Source of the DNA: Commensalibacter melissae
Lineage (GTDB): Bacteria > Pseudomonadota > Alphaproteobacteria > Acetobacterales > Acetobacteraceae
Length of the DNA: 64,000 bases
Assembly: GCF_003691365.1 (NCBI RefSeq)
Contig: NZ_CP033087.1
Coordinates: forward strand, 1,316,501 to 1,380,500
Direction of reading: 5' to 3'
The position numbers were made by a program, and so were the translations under genes. Below are positions 46,207 through 56,529 of this stretch, one piece after another. Positions within the stretch are counted from its first letter, which is position 1; each line of letters starts with the position of its first letter. The notes under the pieces are model-generated. The model was not told the origin of the DNA. It did no database searches and saw only the letters and a program-made list of their open reading frames with translations.

Positions 46207-47495
46207 AACCAATTCTTTTCACCAATGTCCATTTAATTGATCCTCAATCAGGATTGGATCAACCGGGAAAACTTCTTGTCAAAAATGATAAAATTGCCGG
46301 GATAGATCTTCCGGAAACAGAAGGGCAACCATCAGATTGCGATGTCATTGATGGAAAAGGAGCCATTCTTTGTCCTGGTCTTGTTGATATGCGTGTAACC
46401 GTGGGAGAACCTGGATTTGAATATAGGGAAACCATTGCCACCGCAGCAGAAGCGGCTTCTGCAGGTGGGATAACCACCATGGCAATTCTACCCAATAGTA
46501 ACCCCGCTATCGATAATCCCGCGTTGGTAACCCTGCTAAAAGCCAAGGGTGAAATAACAAAATCCATATCCATTCTTCCTTATGGTGCATTAACTGTTGG
46601 TTGTGAGGGAAAGGAACTTGCAGAAATAGGCTTGCTTCAAGAGGCTGGCGCCATTGGTTTCACGGACGGAGACAAGGCGCTTGCAGATACCCGTTTGATG
46701 ATGCAGACCATGGCATATGCAAGTGGATTTGACGGATTGATCATTCAGCATCCCGAAGACCCCAGTCTGGCCAAAAATAGCAGTGCCACCCAGGGAGAGC
46801 TGGCAACAAGACTTGGTTTGCCTTCTGTCCCAACTGCGGCTGAAGCAATTATGATTGCCCGTGATTTACGATTGGCGGAACAAACAAATTGTCGATTACA
46901 TTTTGGACATATTTCCACCGCGGAGGGACTTAATCTAATTCGACAGGCAAAATCAAAGGGATTTAATATCAGCTGTGATACCGCCCCGGTCTATTTTGAC
47001 TTGAATGAAGAGGCAATTGGTGATTTTAGAACCTATGCCAAACTTTCCCCACCACTCCGTTCCGAAGCGGATCGTCTTGCAATCTGTCAGGGATTGGCAG
47101 ATGGAACCATTGATGCAATCGCCTCGGATCATCTTCCAAGAGATGTGGATGACAAACGTTTACCCTTTGCAGAGGCGGCTCCGGGCGGAACAGGGCTAGT
47201 TACCCTTTTAAGTGTTACCCTTATTCAAGTCAAAAATGGCAATCTGCCCCTCGCAAAGGCTATTTCACTTTTAAGTAACAATCCTGCGAAAATCCTGCGT
47301 CAACCTTTCGGAACGCTTGCCAAAGGAAATGTTGCAGATTTATGCTTATTTGATCCGGATCAAACCTGGCAGGTTGAAGCGGGAAAATTACCAGGACGGG
47401 CTCAAAACACTCCATTTGACAATCGTGTCCTTCCAGGTGTCGTCCTTGGAACCTGGAAAATGGGACGCTGTATTTACAAAAGAGAGACCCTATGA
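46203..47495 (+). CDS. pyrC: Dihydroorotase-like protein, probably catalytically inactive (PyrC'/PyrX)
   Basis: A 430-residue amidohydrolase-fold protein of the dihydroorotase family. The family metal motif D-x-H-x-H is replaced: [17 protein letters not shown] (about residues 57-73) has Arg and Thr where the zinc-binding His pair should be, and the later HHL-type segment reads DTAPVYFDL. Some elements remain (HISTAEG, IASDHLP). This matches the non-catalytic PyrC' subunits that support ATCase assembly in Pseudomonas, so an active dihydroorotase should exist elsewhere in the genome. It overlaps pyrB by four bases and plsY by four. Similar sequences are widely annotated simply as dihydroorotase in alphaproteobacteria. 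Confidence 0.88.
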   Translation: MKPILFTNVHLIDPQSGLDQPGKLLVKNDKIAGIDLPETEGQPSDCDVIDGKGAILCPGLVDMRVTVGEPGFEYRETIATAAEAASAGGITTMAILPNSNPAIDNPALVTLLKAKGEITKSISILPYGALTVGCEGKELAEIGLLQEAGAIGFTDGDKALADTRLMMQTMAYASGFDGLIIQHPEDPSLAKNSSATQGELATRLGLPSVPTAAEAIMIARDLRLAEQTNCRLHFGHISTAEGLNLIRQAKSKGFNISCDTAPVYFDLNEEAIGDFRTYAKLSPPLRSEADRLAICQGLADGTIDAIASDHLPRDVDDKRLPFAEAAPGGTGLVTLLSVTLIQVKNGNLPLAKAISLLSNNPAKILRQPFGTLAKGNVADLCLFDPDQTWQVEAGKLPGRAQNTPFDNRVLPGVVLGTWKMGRCIYKRETL

Positions 47496-48136
47496 TTTGG
47501 CATATACCCCAATATGCATGGACATTAATGGCAGGCATTATCTTTTTGTCCTATCTGATTGGCAGCATTCCTTTTGGAATGTTGGTTAGCTATATTGGTG
47601 GAATAGGAGATATTCGCCAAATCGGTTCAGGCAATATTGGCGCCACAAATGTTTTACGTACAGGCAAAAAAAAACTAGCGGTTTTAACTCTTTTACTCGA
47701 TATGGGGAAAGGTTCTTTTGCAATATGGTGTGCCTATATTTTTGCCATTAACTATACAGTTCAGGCCGAATCACTTGCCGCAATTTTTGTAGTAGTCGGC
47801 CATTGTTTTCCCGTTTGGATAAATTTCAAAGGTGGAAAAGGTGTTGCTACGGGGTTAGGTGTCAGCCTTGCCTTAACCCCTATTGCTGGTCTATTATCAT
47901 GTATTGTATGGTTACTTGCCGCCAGACTGTCCCGAATTTCCTCTATAGGAGGGTTGTCCGCATTTGTTGCATGGCCTTTATTCATTATGATTTTCAATCA
48001 TCTTGATCTTAAAACCCCTCTTTTATTTCCCGCCCTTCTTATAAGTTTACTCATATTTTTTCGTCATAGAACCAACATATACCGTCTCAGCAACGGTACA
48101 GAACCTCGTATTGGTGAAAAAAACCAAAAAAATTAA
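47492..48136 (+). CDS. plsY: Acyl-phosphate:glycerol-3-phosphate acyltransferase PlsY
   Basis: A 214-residue inner-membrane acyltransferase that makes lysophosphatidic acid from acyl-phosphate, the first step of phospholipid synthesis. Typical motifs are in order: SYLIGSIPFGMLVSYIGG, the active IRQIGSGNIGATNVLRTGKK (about residues 39-58), GHCFPVWINFKGGKGVATGLG (about 101-121, given as GHCFPVW and GGKGVATGLG) and the later HRTNIYRLSNGTEPRIG loop. About five membrane spans. Its ATG overlaps the pyrC stop by four bases; dprA follows six bases after. Confidence 0.96.
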   Translation: MIWHIPQYAWTLMAGIIFLSYLIGSIPFGMLVSYIGGIGDIRQIGSGNIGATNVLRTGKKKLAVLTLLLDMGKGSFAIWCAYIFAINYTVQAESLAAIFVVVGHCFPVWINFKGGKGVATGLGVSLALTPIAGLLSCIVWLLAARLSRISSIGGLSAFVAWPLFIMIFNHLDLKTPLLFPALLISLLIFFRHRTNIYRLSNGTEPRIGEKNQKN

Positions 48137-48141
48137 GTTAA

Positions 48142-49311
48142 ATGTCCAAGAAACCATTATCTTCCACCCTATCTGTAAAACAATTACTTCCATATTTAAA
48201 AATTGCCAGAACGGAAGGGATCGGTGGAATCCGTTATCGACAATTACTTGACCATTATCAAACCCCTGAAGCTGTTTTGGAAATTTTACCAAAATTAAAA
48301 CGTTCAAAAGATTCAACAAAAAAATTTCAAGTTCCTGATAATAAAATACTTCATAGAGAAATTGATCAAACACTTGAATTGGGGGGACAATTCGTTCTTC
48401 GTGGAACTCTGGAATATCCGCCCTTGCTTGATATGCTTGAAGATGCCCCTCCTATTCTGATTGCCATGGGCAATATCGAGTTATTAAAAAAGAGAAATGT
48501 TGCTATTGTCGGGGCGCGTAATGCTTCTATACATGGCATTAAAATGGCAGAAAATCTTGCGGCTGATCTATCCGCACATCAAATTGGCATAACCTCTGGT
48601 CTAGCCAGAGGTATTGACAAAGCAGCTCACAAAGGAGCCTTATACACAGGTTTCACCATTGCCGTAATTGGTTGTGGAATCGATATGTTTTATCCAACAG
48701 AACATAAAGACCTTCAAAAATCAATAGCAGAAAAAGGAGTTGTTTTAACTGAATTTTCTATTGGAACCCAACCTCAAGCCATGCATTTTCCACGCAGAAA
48801 CCGTATTATTGCTGGATTGAGCTGGGGATGTATTGTCATTGAGGCTGCCCAGCATTCCGGCAGTCTTATCACGGCTAAACAAGCGCTTGATTATAACCGT
48901 CCCGTTTTTGCAGTACCAGGATCTCCCATTGATCCACGTTGTAAAGGAAGCAATAACTTGATTAGAATGGGGGCTATATTAACAGAAAATGCCATGGATA
49001 TAATATCCGAACTCCCCCATCCCCTTATCCAAGAAAATACCCCTTCCAATACAGATCTTTTCACCTATTCTCCCGCAGCTGAAAACATATCCCTCCAGAA
49101 CAAGAATCCTCCACAGGTCAATATACCTGATAAAAACAATTCAAGAACAATTGAAGATGATATTCTCTTCCTACTTTCTGCCACCCCTACACCTATCGAT
49201 CTAATCTTGAGAAATGTTCATTACCCTACCAATGAAATTCAGAGTGCTCTTACCTTGCTTGAAATCCAGCAAAAAATTTTTCTTTGCCATAATGGCTATA
49301 TTTTAAAATGA
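48142..49311 (+). CDS. dprA: DNA-processing protein DprA
   Basis: A 389-residue DprA/Smf protein that in transformable bacteria loads RecA on incoming single-stranded DNA. A helix-hairpin-helix start (LPYLKIARTEGIGGIRYRQL) leads into the Rossmann core: VAIVGARNASIHGIKMAENLA (about residues 127), TSGLARGIDKAAHKGAL (about 150), GCGIDMFYPTEHKDL, and FPRRNRIIAGLSWGCIVIEA. The C-terminal winged helix (about 330-389) is present. Position after plsY and before topA is the usual one in alphaproteobacteria. It pairs functionally with comEC, whose gene is frame-disrupted in this window. Confidence 0.94.
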   Translation: MSKKPLSSTLSVKQLLPYLKIARTEGIGGIRYRQLLDHYQTPEAVLEILPKLKRSKDSTKKFQVPDNKILHREIDQTLELGGQFVLRGTLEYPPLLDMLEDAPPILIAMGNIELLKKRNVAIVGARNASIHGIKMAENLAADLSAHQIGITSGLARGIDKAAHKGALYTGFTIAVIGCGIDMFYPTEHKDLQKSIAEKGVVLTEFSIGTQPQAMHFPRRNRIIAGLSWGCIVIEAAQHSGSLITAKQALDYNRPVFAVPGSPIDPRCKGSNNLIRMGAILTENAMDIISELPHPLIQENTPSNTDLFTYSPAAENISLQNKNPPQVNIPDKNNSRTIEDDILFLLSATPTPIDLILRNVHYPTNEIQSALTLLEIQQKIFLCHNGYILK

Positions 49312-49482
49312 GGAAATCAAACGAATTCTTGAATTTTTCTTCTATTTTCGTTTTAATATGTAAATCACATCCATTTAAAAAATTAATTAAAAACCAAAAT
49401 AGCAGTTGCTTCTTACTAAAGAAAAGATAGTATTCTGTTTCTAATTGAAGAAATCATTTTTACTAATCCGTCTGGAGAGAAA

Positions 49483-52053
49483 ATGACAGACGTCATCGTT
49501 GTTGAATCGCCTGCCAAGGCCAAAACCATAAATAAATATCTTGGAAACAAATACACTGTTCTCGCCTCTTTCGGGCATGTCCGAGATCTTTCTCCGAAGG
49601 ATGGAAGTGTTAGGCCGACTGAAAATTTTGCCATGGATTGGGAAACGGATGAACGTGGAAACAAGCAGATCAAGGCGATTGCCCAGGCCTTAAAAAATGC
49701 CAAAACACTTTATCTTGCCACTGACCCCGATCGTGAGGGGGAAGCAATTTCCTGGCATGTCCAATCCATTCTGAATGAAAAGAAATTACTTAAAAATATT
49801 AATGTCGAGCGTATTACCTTCAATGAAATTACCAAACAGGCAGTTCAATACGCTATTCAACATCCCCGGAAACTGGACCAACCTTTGATTGAAGCATATC
49901 TTGCACGACGTGCACTTGATTATCTGGTAGGCTTTACATTATCACCAATTTTATGGCGGAAATTACCTGGATCCCGAAGTGCAGGACGAGTCCAATCTGT
50001 TGCCTTGCGTCTTGTATGCGAACGTGAAGCTGAAATCGAGATTTTTCAATCCAAAGAATATTGGACCATTCATGGCACTTTTATCTCTTCATCCAATAAG
50101 GATTTCACGGCAAAACTTACCCATTTAAAAAACAAAAAACTTGAACAATTTGATCTAAATACGAAAAATCTGGCAAAAGAGGCTTGTACATATTTAAATA
50201 ATCAACAGTTTAGCGTTCGTACCATAGAGCGAAAAAAAACAAGAAGGAATCCATCCCCCCCCTTTACCACCTCGACATTACAGCAGGAAGCATCAAGAAA
50301 ATTAAGAATGAGCGCACAAAACACGATGCGTACCGCACAACAACTTTATGAGGGAATTGAAGTCAAGGGAGAAACCGTTGGTTTGATTACCTATATGAGA
50401 ACCGATGGAGTACAAATGGCAAATGAAGCAATTCAGGCCATTCGTAATCATATCAATACCGAATATGGCGAAAAATTTGTACCAAAATCACCACGCAAAT
50501 ACACAAGTAAAGCAAAAAACGCCCAAGAGGCACACGAAGCCATACGACCTACACATATCAATTTCACTCCTGAACAAATCAGTTCTTATTTAACAGCTGA
50601 TCAGAAACAGCTTTACGATCTTATCTGGAAAAGAGCTCTTGCCTGTCAGATGGAATCCGCAGAACTTGATCAAATTTCCATAACAATAACTGATGAAAAG
50701 CAGGAAAATTGCTTTAAAACAACGGGATCAACAATAACATTTGAGGGTTTCTTAAAAGTTTATACAGAAAGTTTTGATGATACAGATAAAGATGAGGCGG
50801 AAAATAAAAACAACAAAGGGTCACTCCTACCCCCCTTAAGAGAAAAAGAGACTCTTCAAACCAAAGAAATTTTGCCTAGTCAGCATTTTACTCAACCTCC
50901 TCCACGCTATAGTGAAGCCTCACTTGTTAAAAAGATGGAGGAACTGGGTATTGGTCGTCCATCCACTTATGCATCCATTCTCGGGGTTTTACGTGACAGA
51001 GGTTATGTTACTCTTGAAAATCGTTATTTTATTCCTCAGGATCGTGGACGTTTGGTTACTGCTTTTCTAACATCTTTCTTTAAACGTTACGTTGATGTCG
51101 ATTTTACCGCCACGTTAGAGGGACAACTTGATGAAATTTCCGATAGTAAAATAGATTGGAAAAAAGTTTTACAGGATTTTTGGAACGATTTTTCCAATGC
51201 CATCGAGCAAACAAAAGAACTGAAAATCTCTGATGTTATTGATGCGCTTGATCATGATCTTGGCTCTCACTTCTTTTCCGAAACAACGGACGGGTCCGAT
51301 CCCAGAAAATGTCCTGCCTGTGAAAATGGCAAACTTCATCTAAAACTGGGTCGCTATGGGGCGTTTATAGGATGTACCAACTATCCTGAATGTCAATATA
51401 CTAGAAAATTAAGTCTGGATAATGCTGATCAAGAAGATAATGAGATTTTAAAAGAAGGCAGCAAAATCCTTGGAAATAATCCAGAAAATAATGAAGTAGT
51501 CTCACTTCGTAAAGGACCTTACGGATTATATATACAATCTGGTGAGGCTGATCCTGAAAATAAAAAGATCAAACCCAAACGTGCCGCTATTCCAAATAAT
51601 ATTGATGGAAATACACTTACCCTGGATCAGGCCATTGCCCTGTTATCTTTTCCAAAATTACTTGGAGAATATCCTGAGACAGGTGAAAAAATCGAAATCG
51701 GATTGGGACGTTTTGGCCCTTATATCAAAATGGGAAATATTTTTGCCGCCTTGGATAAAAATGAAGATATTTTATCAGTAGGATTGAATCGAGCCTTGGA
51801 GGTTCTTGCAAAAAAAATGGCTTCTATCCGTAATCTGGGGCTTCATCCAAAAGATAAGGAGCCTGTTTTATTAAGAAAAGGACGTTTCGGATTTTATATA
51901 CAGCATAAAAAATCTGTTGCATCCCTACCAAAAGGTGATAACGGAGATAATACAACCCTAGAGGACGCATTGAAACTTCTCGAAGAAAAAGGAAAAGAGG
52001 TAAAGAAAAAATCAACGAAAAAGAAAAAAACAGTAAAAAAAACAAAAAAATAA
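49483..52053 (+). CDS. topA: DNA topoisomerase I
   Basis: An 856-residue type IA topoisomerase that relaxes negative supercoils. Toprim start VVESPAKAKTINKYLG, DREGEAISWH (about residues 84-93), the catalytic tyrosine in GLITYMRTDGVQ (about 304), a C4-type zinc-finger CPACENGKLHLKLGRYGAFIG-like repeat region (about 606 onward), further repeats of the same KLGRFGPYI type, and an extremely lysine-rich C-terminus. GGAGAG precedes the ATG by about 5 bases. It is separated from dprA by 171 AT-rich bases, so it may have its own promoter. Confidence 0.97.
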   Translation: MTDVIVVESPAKAKTINKYLGNKYTVLASFGHVRDLSPKDGSVRPTENFAMDWETDERGNKQIKAIAQALKNAKTLYLATDPDREGEAISWHVQSILNEKKLLKNINVERITFNEITKQAVQYAIQHPRKLDQPLIEAYLARRALDYLVGFTLSPILWRKLPGSRSAGRVQSVALRLVCEREAEIEIFQSKEYWTIHGTFISSSNKDFTAKLTHLKNKKLEQFDLNTKNLAKEACTYLNNQQFSVRTIERKKTRRNPSPPFTTSTLQQEASRKLRMSAQNTMRTAQQLYEGIEVKGETVGLITYMRTDGVQMANEAIQAIRNHINTEYGEKFVPKSPRKYTSKAKNAQEAHEAIRPTHINFTPEQISSYLTADQKQLYDLIWKRALACQMESAELDQISITITDEKQENCFKTTGSTITFEGFLKVYTESFDDTDKDEAENKNNKGSLLPPLREKETLQTKEILPSQHFTQPPPRYSEASLVKKMEELGIGRPSTYASILGVLRDRGYVTLENRYFIPQDRGRLVTAFLTSFFKRYVDVDFTATLEGQLDEISDSKIDWKKVLQDFWNDFSNAIEQTKELKISDVIDALDHDLGSHFFSETTDGSDPRKCPACENGKLHLKLGRYGAFIGCTNYPECQYTRKLSLDNADQEDNEILKEGSKILGNNPENNEVVSLRKGPYGLYIQSGEADPENKKIKPKRAAIPNNIDGNTLTLDQAIALLSFPKLLGEYPETGEKIEIGLGRFGPYIKMGNIFAALDKNEDILSVGLNRALEVLAKKMASIRNLGLHPKDKEPVLLRKGRFGFYIQHKKSVASLPKGDNGDNTTLEDALKLLEEKGKEVKKKSTKKKKTVKKTKK

Positions 52054-52273
52054 TATGATTTTCAACTAGATTATTGTGTTTTTTACGTGACAGATTTTGT
52101 TATTTTTATATTTAGGTTTTAATAATCTTAAAGTTGCTATAGCTTTTTTAATATTGGCTAACCTTATATTTAAAATATTTTATTGTCTTTGGAGAACAAT
52201 CATTTTCCTCCTAATACGACATTTCTGTTTCTTTAGACTGACGCAAAATGCGATATGTTTTCTATATTTCATT

Positions 52274-53830
52274 TTGCAAAAATACAAACCTTTATTTTAT
52301 TGTCTGTATATAATTCTTGCATTTAATACCTATACCCCTATATACGCACAATCCACTACATCCACAAAACCAAAAGATATCGCCCCGTTTAATCAACATA
52401 GCTACGAAAATGTCATCGCCACCGCATTGACTTTTCTACAACCCAGAATACTGGAAGAACATACGATAAAAGAATTGTCTTTATGGGGACTGAATGGCTT
52501 AAATGCCGTTGACCCCTCTTTATCAATTCATGAAATCGAAGATAAGCTTGTTCTTCAACAGTCTCAAAAAATTCTAGCTAACTATTCCTTGCCGGCAGAT
52601 AACGATATACCCCAATGGGCAAAGACCATAACAGATATTTCTACCAAGGGATGGGAAAATTCCAATTTAATTCAATTGGCAAACAATCAAGGTCTTACCC
52701 AAGCTTTTTTTGATGAATTATTTGATCATATGGATCCCTATTCAAGATATGTCGCTCCCAATTTTGCATCCACGGATCGTAATCAACGAGGAGACGGTGA
52801 GGCAAATATCGGAATTACCATCTCCAAAGATAAAAACTATATCGTTATCAGCTCTATCAATACCAATGGTCCCGCTTGGTCAGCAGGACTTAACGTAGGT
52901 GAACGTATCTATAAAATAGATAGCAAACGTACCTATAAACAATCTGTTGATACAATTAATAACTGGCTAAAGGGCAGCAACAAATCATCTTTGACTCTTG
53001 TCTTGGGCTCACACGGTAGAAAAAAAACAAGAATCGTACGTTTGAAAAGAGAAATTGTTCCACCAGCGACCGTATTTGCATTTACAAATGATAACATAAT
53101 CATTTTGAAAATAACCTCCTTTTCAACTTTCACTGCGGAAGAAATCAATCAGTATCTTGATCAAGCTGTTCAAGATATGAAATTAAAGGGACTGATTCTC
53201 GATCTCAGAGGAAATAGAGGAGGTGTTTTGCAACAGGCCATAACAAGCTCTGCATTATTGCTGGATCATGGTATTGCAGCAACGACACAAGGACGAGATC
53301 AAGAGTCCAATCACGTATGGGCAGTACAGGGAGGAGACATAACCAATAATGTTCCCATTGTTATTTTGGTTGATGGCAGAACTGCAAGTGCTGCCGAAAT
53401 TTTAACCGCTGCGTTATCCGATCATAAGAGAGCCGTCGTAATCGGCAGCACAACTCTGGGTAAAGGTCTTGTACAAACCATTGCACAATTACCTGATGGT
53501 GGAGAGCTCTTCGTTACATGGAGCAGGGTTATTGCCCCCTTGGGATGGCCAATCCAGGGCTTGGGCATCATTCCGCAAATATGCACAAGTCGTGGAGTTA
53601 AATTCACTCAAAAACAAATGAATGAATTAATTAATGATCAATCTTCCTATGCACGTGATGTTATCTTTTCTAGACAATCACGTTTTCCGGTTGAAGCAAA
53701 GGACATTCTTCAAATTAGAAATGCCTGTCCCCCTGCCATCGGTTCAGATATTGATCTTGAGATTGCCGATGATTTGCTTCTTAACCCAAAGCTTTACCAA
53801 AAAGCACTTGATATGATCCCGAATGATTAA
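52274..53830 (+). CDS. S41-family C-terminal processing protease (CtpA-like), exported
   Basis: A 518-residue periplasmic serine protease. From a TTG at 52274 the N-terminus reads KYKPLFYCLYIILAFNTYTPIYAQ-like (positions 2-27), a good signal peptide; this is why I place the start there, but the same frame is open to a TTG at 52097 with an implausible 59-residue hydrophobic leader, so the start is uncertain. Then come a helical N-domain, a PDZ domain (INTNGPAWSAGLNVGERIYKID is one portion), and the peptidase core with the catalytic serine in GRTASAAE (about 368) and lysine in GKGLVQ (about 396). It probably processes or clears periplasmic envelope proteins; follows topA by about 220 bases. Confidence 0.82.
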   Translation: MQKYKPLFYCLYIILAFNTYTPIYAQSTTSTKPKDIAPFNQHSYENVIATALTFLQPRILEEHTIKELSLWGLNGLNAVDPSLSIHEIEDKLVLQQSQKILANYSLPADNDIPQWAKTITDISTKGWENSNLIQLANNQGLTQAFFDELFDHMDPYSRYVAPNFASTDRNQRGDGEANIGITISKDKNYIVISSINTNGPAWSAGLNVGERIYKIDSKRTYKQSVDTINNWLKGSNKSSLTLVLGSHGRKKTRIVRLKREIVPPATVFAFTNDNIIILKITSFSTFTAEEINQYLDQAVQDMKLKGLILDLRGNRGGVLQQAITSSALLLDHGIAATTQGRDQESNHVWAVQGGDITNNVPIVILVDGRTASAAEILTAALSDHKRAVVIGSTTLGKGLVQTIAQLPDGGELFVTWSRVIAPLGWPIQGLGIIPQICTSRGVKFTQKQMNELINDQSSYARDVIFSRQSRFPVEAKDILQIRNACPPAIGSDIDLEIADDLLLNPKLYQKALDMIPND

Positions 53831-54129
53831 GTTGTATAGACAACCAAATTAGATTTTTCACGGTATTAATATTTTTTTTTGATTATTACATTGCCAAATG
53901 ATAACAATTAAAAATTGCTCTCTTGTATTTATTTAAGTTTGAAAATAGTATATTGCTTCTATTCAAGTAAATTTAAACCATGTGATGTTTCAATGACATT
54001 TGATATATTTTTCGAACAAAAAATTTTTTTTACTTCTTTCTTCACTAAAAAAAGGGTATTTCAGTTCGAAGAATATTTTACTAAAACAATTTGCAGCTGA
54101 TAGCTAGATTTAAGGAGTGAAAAATTAAG

Positions 54130-55287
54130 ATGAGTTTGAAATTCCCTCTATTTGCTGCATCTATATTTAATATTTCTACCCTTTTATGTTTAACCACTTT
54201 TCTCATGCCCTCAACCACGATAAAAGCACAACCGGTTAAAGGTTTGTATGTAACAGGTGCTGGCGGGCTTAGTATCAATCAAGATCAAGTTGTGCGTCAA
54301 AATCCCATTATGCCTGATGGTCGCGATAAATATACATCAGGGGCCACTGCAGTAACGAGTCTAGGATATGGTCTTGGAAACGGTTTTCGAGTTGAAGTGG
54401 AGGGAAATTATCGCAACAATCCCTTGAAATATCAAAATCTCGGTTCTTATAAAGCCCGTGGTGAGGGCCGCCAACAAACTTATGGATTTATGGTTAACGC
54501 CCTTTTTGATATGGATGTGGGAAGCCCTTATATATTTCCATATTTCGGTGCGGGGATTGGTTATGGATGGTCTACAATGAATGGAGTAAAACTTCGCACC
54601 GCGGATCATCGTCTTACTGAACACATGGGAGGTACATTCGGACAATTCGCTTACCAGGGAATTGGAGGGCTATCATTTCCAACCCCTTGGATTGTTGGAT
54701 TGTCCTTCATTACAGAATATCGATTCTGGACAATGCTGGCACCCCAAAGTCATACCGCCGATGTATGGGGTACCCAAGGAGGAAGAAACATTACCCATCC
54801 TTATGGTCATACTAAAGGCAATCGGGATACAACCACCTATTTTAACCATTCCATTCTACTCGGGTTACGTTATGAATTTAACCCTGCCCCTCCTCCTGCA
54901 ACACCTGTTGATGACCCCCCTGTAGTTCCTAAGGCTAGAAAATCAAGATTATATCTTGTGTTTTTTAACTGGAATAGTTACAGCCTGAGTAATCGAGCGC
55001 GACTTATTGTCCGAGAGGCTGCCCAAGCCTACAATAACGTGGAAAACACCCGTATTGAAGCGGATGGTTATACAGATACATCTGCAAGTCCCGATATTAA
55101 GGGAAAAAAATACAATATCGAACTTTCCCTAAAAAGAGCCAAGGAAATCAGATCCGAATTGATACGAAATGGCGTTCCGGCCGGCAATATTGATATACAT
55201 GGATATGGATCACAAAATTTGCGAGTACAAACAGGACCCAATGTACGGGAGGCACGTAACAGACGTGTGGAAATAATTTTACGCTAA
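54130..55287 (+). CDS. Outer-membrane beta-barrel protein with OmpA peptidoglycan-binding domain
   Basis: A 385-residue OmpA-type porin. Residues 1-33 are a signal peptide ending IKAQ. Residues about 40-250 form an eight-stranded barrel-like region with alternating aromatic residues (YVTGAGGLSIN, VSLGYGLGNGFRVEVEGNYR). A proline-rich linker (PAPPPATPVDDPPVVPK) leads to a C-terminal OmpA domain (about 273-385) with FFNWNSYSLSNRARL and DGYTDTSASPD, and RRVEIILR as the final strand; these bind peptidoglycan. A shape-stabilising role and anchoring of the envelope are expected. AAGGAG lies 12 bases before the ATG. It converges with cysK. Confidence 0.92.
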   Translation: MSLKFPLFAASIFNISTLLCLTTFLMPSTTIKAQPVKGLYVTGAGGLSINQDQVVRQNPIMPDGRDKYTSGATAVTSLGYGLGNGFRVEVEGNYRNNPLKYQNLGSYKARGEGRQQTYGFMVNALFDMDVGSPYIFPYFGAGIGYGWSTMNGVKLRTADHRLTEHMGGTFGQFAYQGIGGLSFPTPWIVGLSFITEYRFWTMLAPQSHTADVWGTQGGRNITHPYGHTKGNRDTTTYFNHSILLGLRYEFNPAPPPATPVDDPPVVPKARKSRLYLVFFNWNSYSLSNRARLIVREAAQAYNNVENTRIEADGYTDTSASPDIKGKKYNIELSLKRAKEIRSELIRNGVPAGNIDIHGYGSQNLRVQTGPNVREARNRRVEIILR

Positions 55288-55295
55288 ATAGTTTC

Positions 55296-55337
55296 ATCGT
55301 GGAGGGAATATCACATATTCCGGATTTCCCTTACGAT
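55296..55337. terminator. Branched hairpin between ompA-like gene and cysK
   Basis: GGAATAT-CAC-ATATTCC (55305-55321) is a perfect 7-bp stem with a 3-base loop, enclosed by ATCGT (55296-55300) and ACGAT (55333-55337). No U tract. It sits between convergent genes and probably protects or ends both transcripts. Confidence 0.4.
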
Positions 55338-55355
55338 ACGGTTTTAAATAAGGAT

Positions 55356-56333
55356 TTAAACCAATCCATTGAACAAAGGTGTTGATAGATAACGTTCCGC
55401 AAATGAAGGAACAATCGTTACAATGACTTTACCTTTGTTTTCTTTACGGGCTGCCAACTGAATACTCGCAAACAGAGCTGCACCTGAAGAAATACCCACA
55501 GGAATACCATCCAATCGAGCAACGCGTCTTGACGTGGCAAGAGCGTCACTTTCTGAAACCATCAGAACCTGTTTAAGTAAATCGGTATCCAAAATACCTG
55601 GTTTAAATCCTGCCCCTATTCCCTGAATACCATGAGGACCAGGCTCTTCTCCGTTAAGAACAGCACTTTCTGCAGGTTCAACACCAAATATCTCCACCTT
55701 TGGATTATGTTTCTTCAATCCTCTGGCAATTCCTGTAATGGTTCCACCTGTTCCGATACCGGCAACAACAATATCGACTTTTCCTTGCGTATCCTGCCAG
55801 ATTTCTTCCGCAGTGGTATACTCATGGACAAGTGGATTCACGGGATTTTCAAATTGTTTTGGCATCCAGGCATGAGGTGTATTTTCTACAATTTCTTTTG
55901 CTCGAGCAATTGCCCCAGCCATTCCCAGATGACCTGGGGTCAGTTCAACCTGCGCATCAAGAAAACGCATCATTTTTCGACGCTCAATCGATGCCTTTTC
56001 AGGCATTGTAACGATCAGCCGATAACCTTTCGCTGCCGCTATAAATGCCAAGCCAATACCTGTATTGCCTGATGTTGGTTCAACCAGTACACTTTTATGG
56101 GGACTAATAATCCCTTCTTCTTCCGCCTGATATACCATCGCGGCGGCAATTCGATCCTTGACTGAAGATAAAGGGTTAAAAAATTCTAGCTTTAATAAAA
56201 TATCAGCTTCGATATTATCCTGCTTTATTAGATTTCCTGGCCTTACAAGCGGTGTCCCACCAATTGTATCAATCAAAGAATTATAAATTTTACCTCTAGG
56301 TTGTGCCAACCCAAAACGATTATTTTTTGTCAT
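55356..56333 (-). CDS. cysK: Cysteine synthase A (O-acetylserine sulfhydrylase)
   Basis: A 325-residue PLP enzyme that makes cysteine from O-acetylserine and sulfide. The PLP lysine is in NPLSSVKDRIAAAMV (about residue 50), the substrate loop is TSGNTGIGLAF, and GTGGTITGIARGLK and GISSGAALFA are intact. The ATG at 56333 (MTKNNRFGLAQPRG) is preferred to upstream in-frame starts at 56345 and 56405 that would add a hydrophobic leader. The gene is divergent from an Rrf2-type regulator, a typical arrangement for a CymR-like or cysteine-responsive control. Confidence 0.95.
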   Translation of the reverse strand: MTKNNRFGLAQPRGKIYNSLIDTIGGTPLVRPGNLIKQDNIEADILLKLEFFNPLSSVKDRIAAAMVYQAEEEGIISPHKSVLVEPTSGNTGIGLAFIAAAKGYRLIVTMPEKASIERRKMMRFLDAQVELTPGHLGMAGAIARAKEIVENTPHAWMPKQFENPVNPLVHEYTTAEEIWQDTQGKVDIVVAGIGTGGTITGIARGLKKHNPKVEIFGVEPAESAVLNGEEPGPHGIQGIGAGFKPGILDTDLLKQVLMVSESDALATSRRVARLDGIPVGISSGAALFASIQLAARKENKGKVIVTIVPSFAERYLSTPLFNGLV

Positions 56334-56529
56334 AACAATTCCCATTACTCGTTGATTAAGGATAATAATCGCTATAAATAACCTATTTATGCAAAATATT
56401 TCCACATCACAGATTTTATTTATAAAAAATACTATTTTTCATCTTAAATAATTATTATATACTATTAATATTAGGATATAAATTTTAAATTAACTAAATA
56501 TTTCTTTAAAACCTTAGGAAAAATATTTA

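Noticed and set aside
52248-52320. ATG-led frame upstream of the S41 protease
   Set aside because: It stops after about 21 codons and is out of frame with the protease, so it is not a supported gene; noted only as a possible shifted start.
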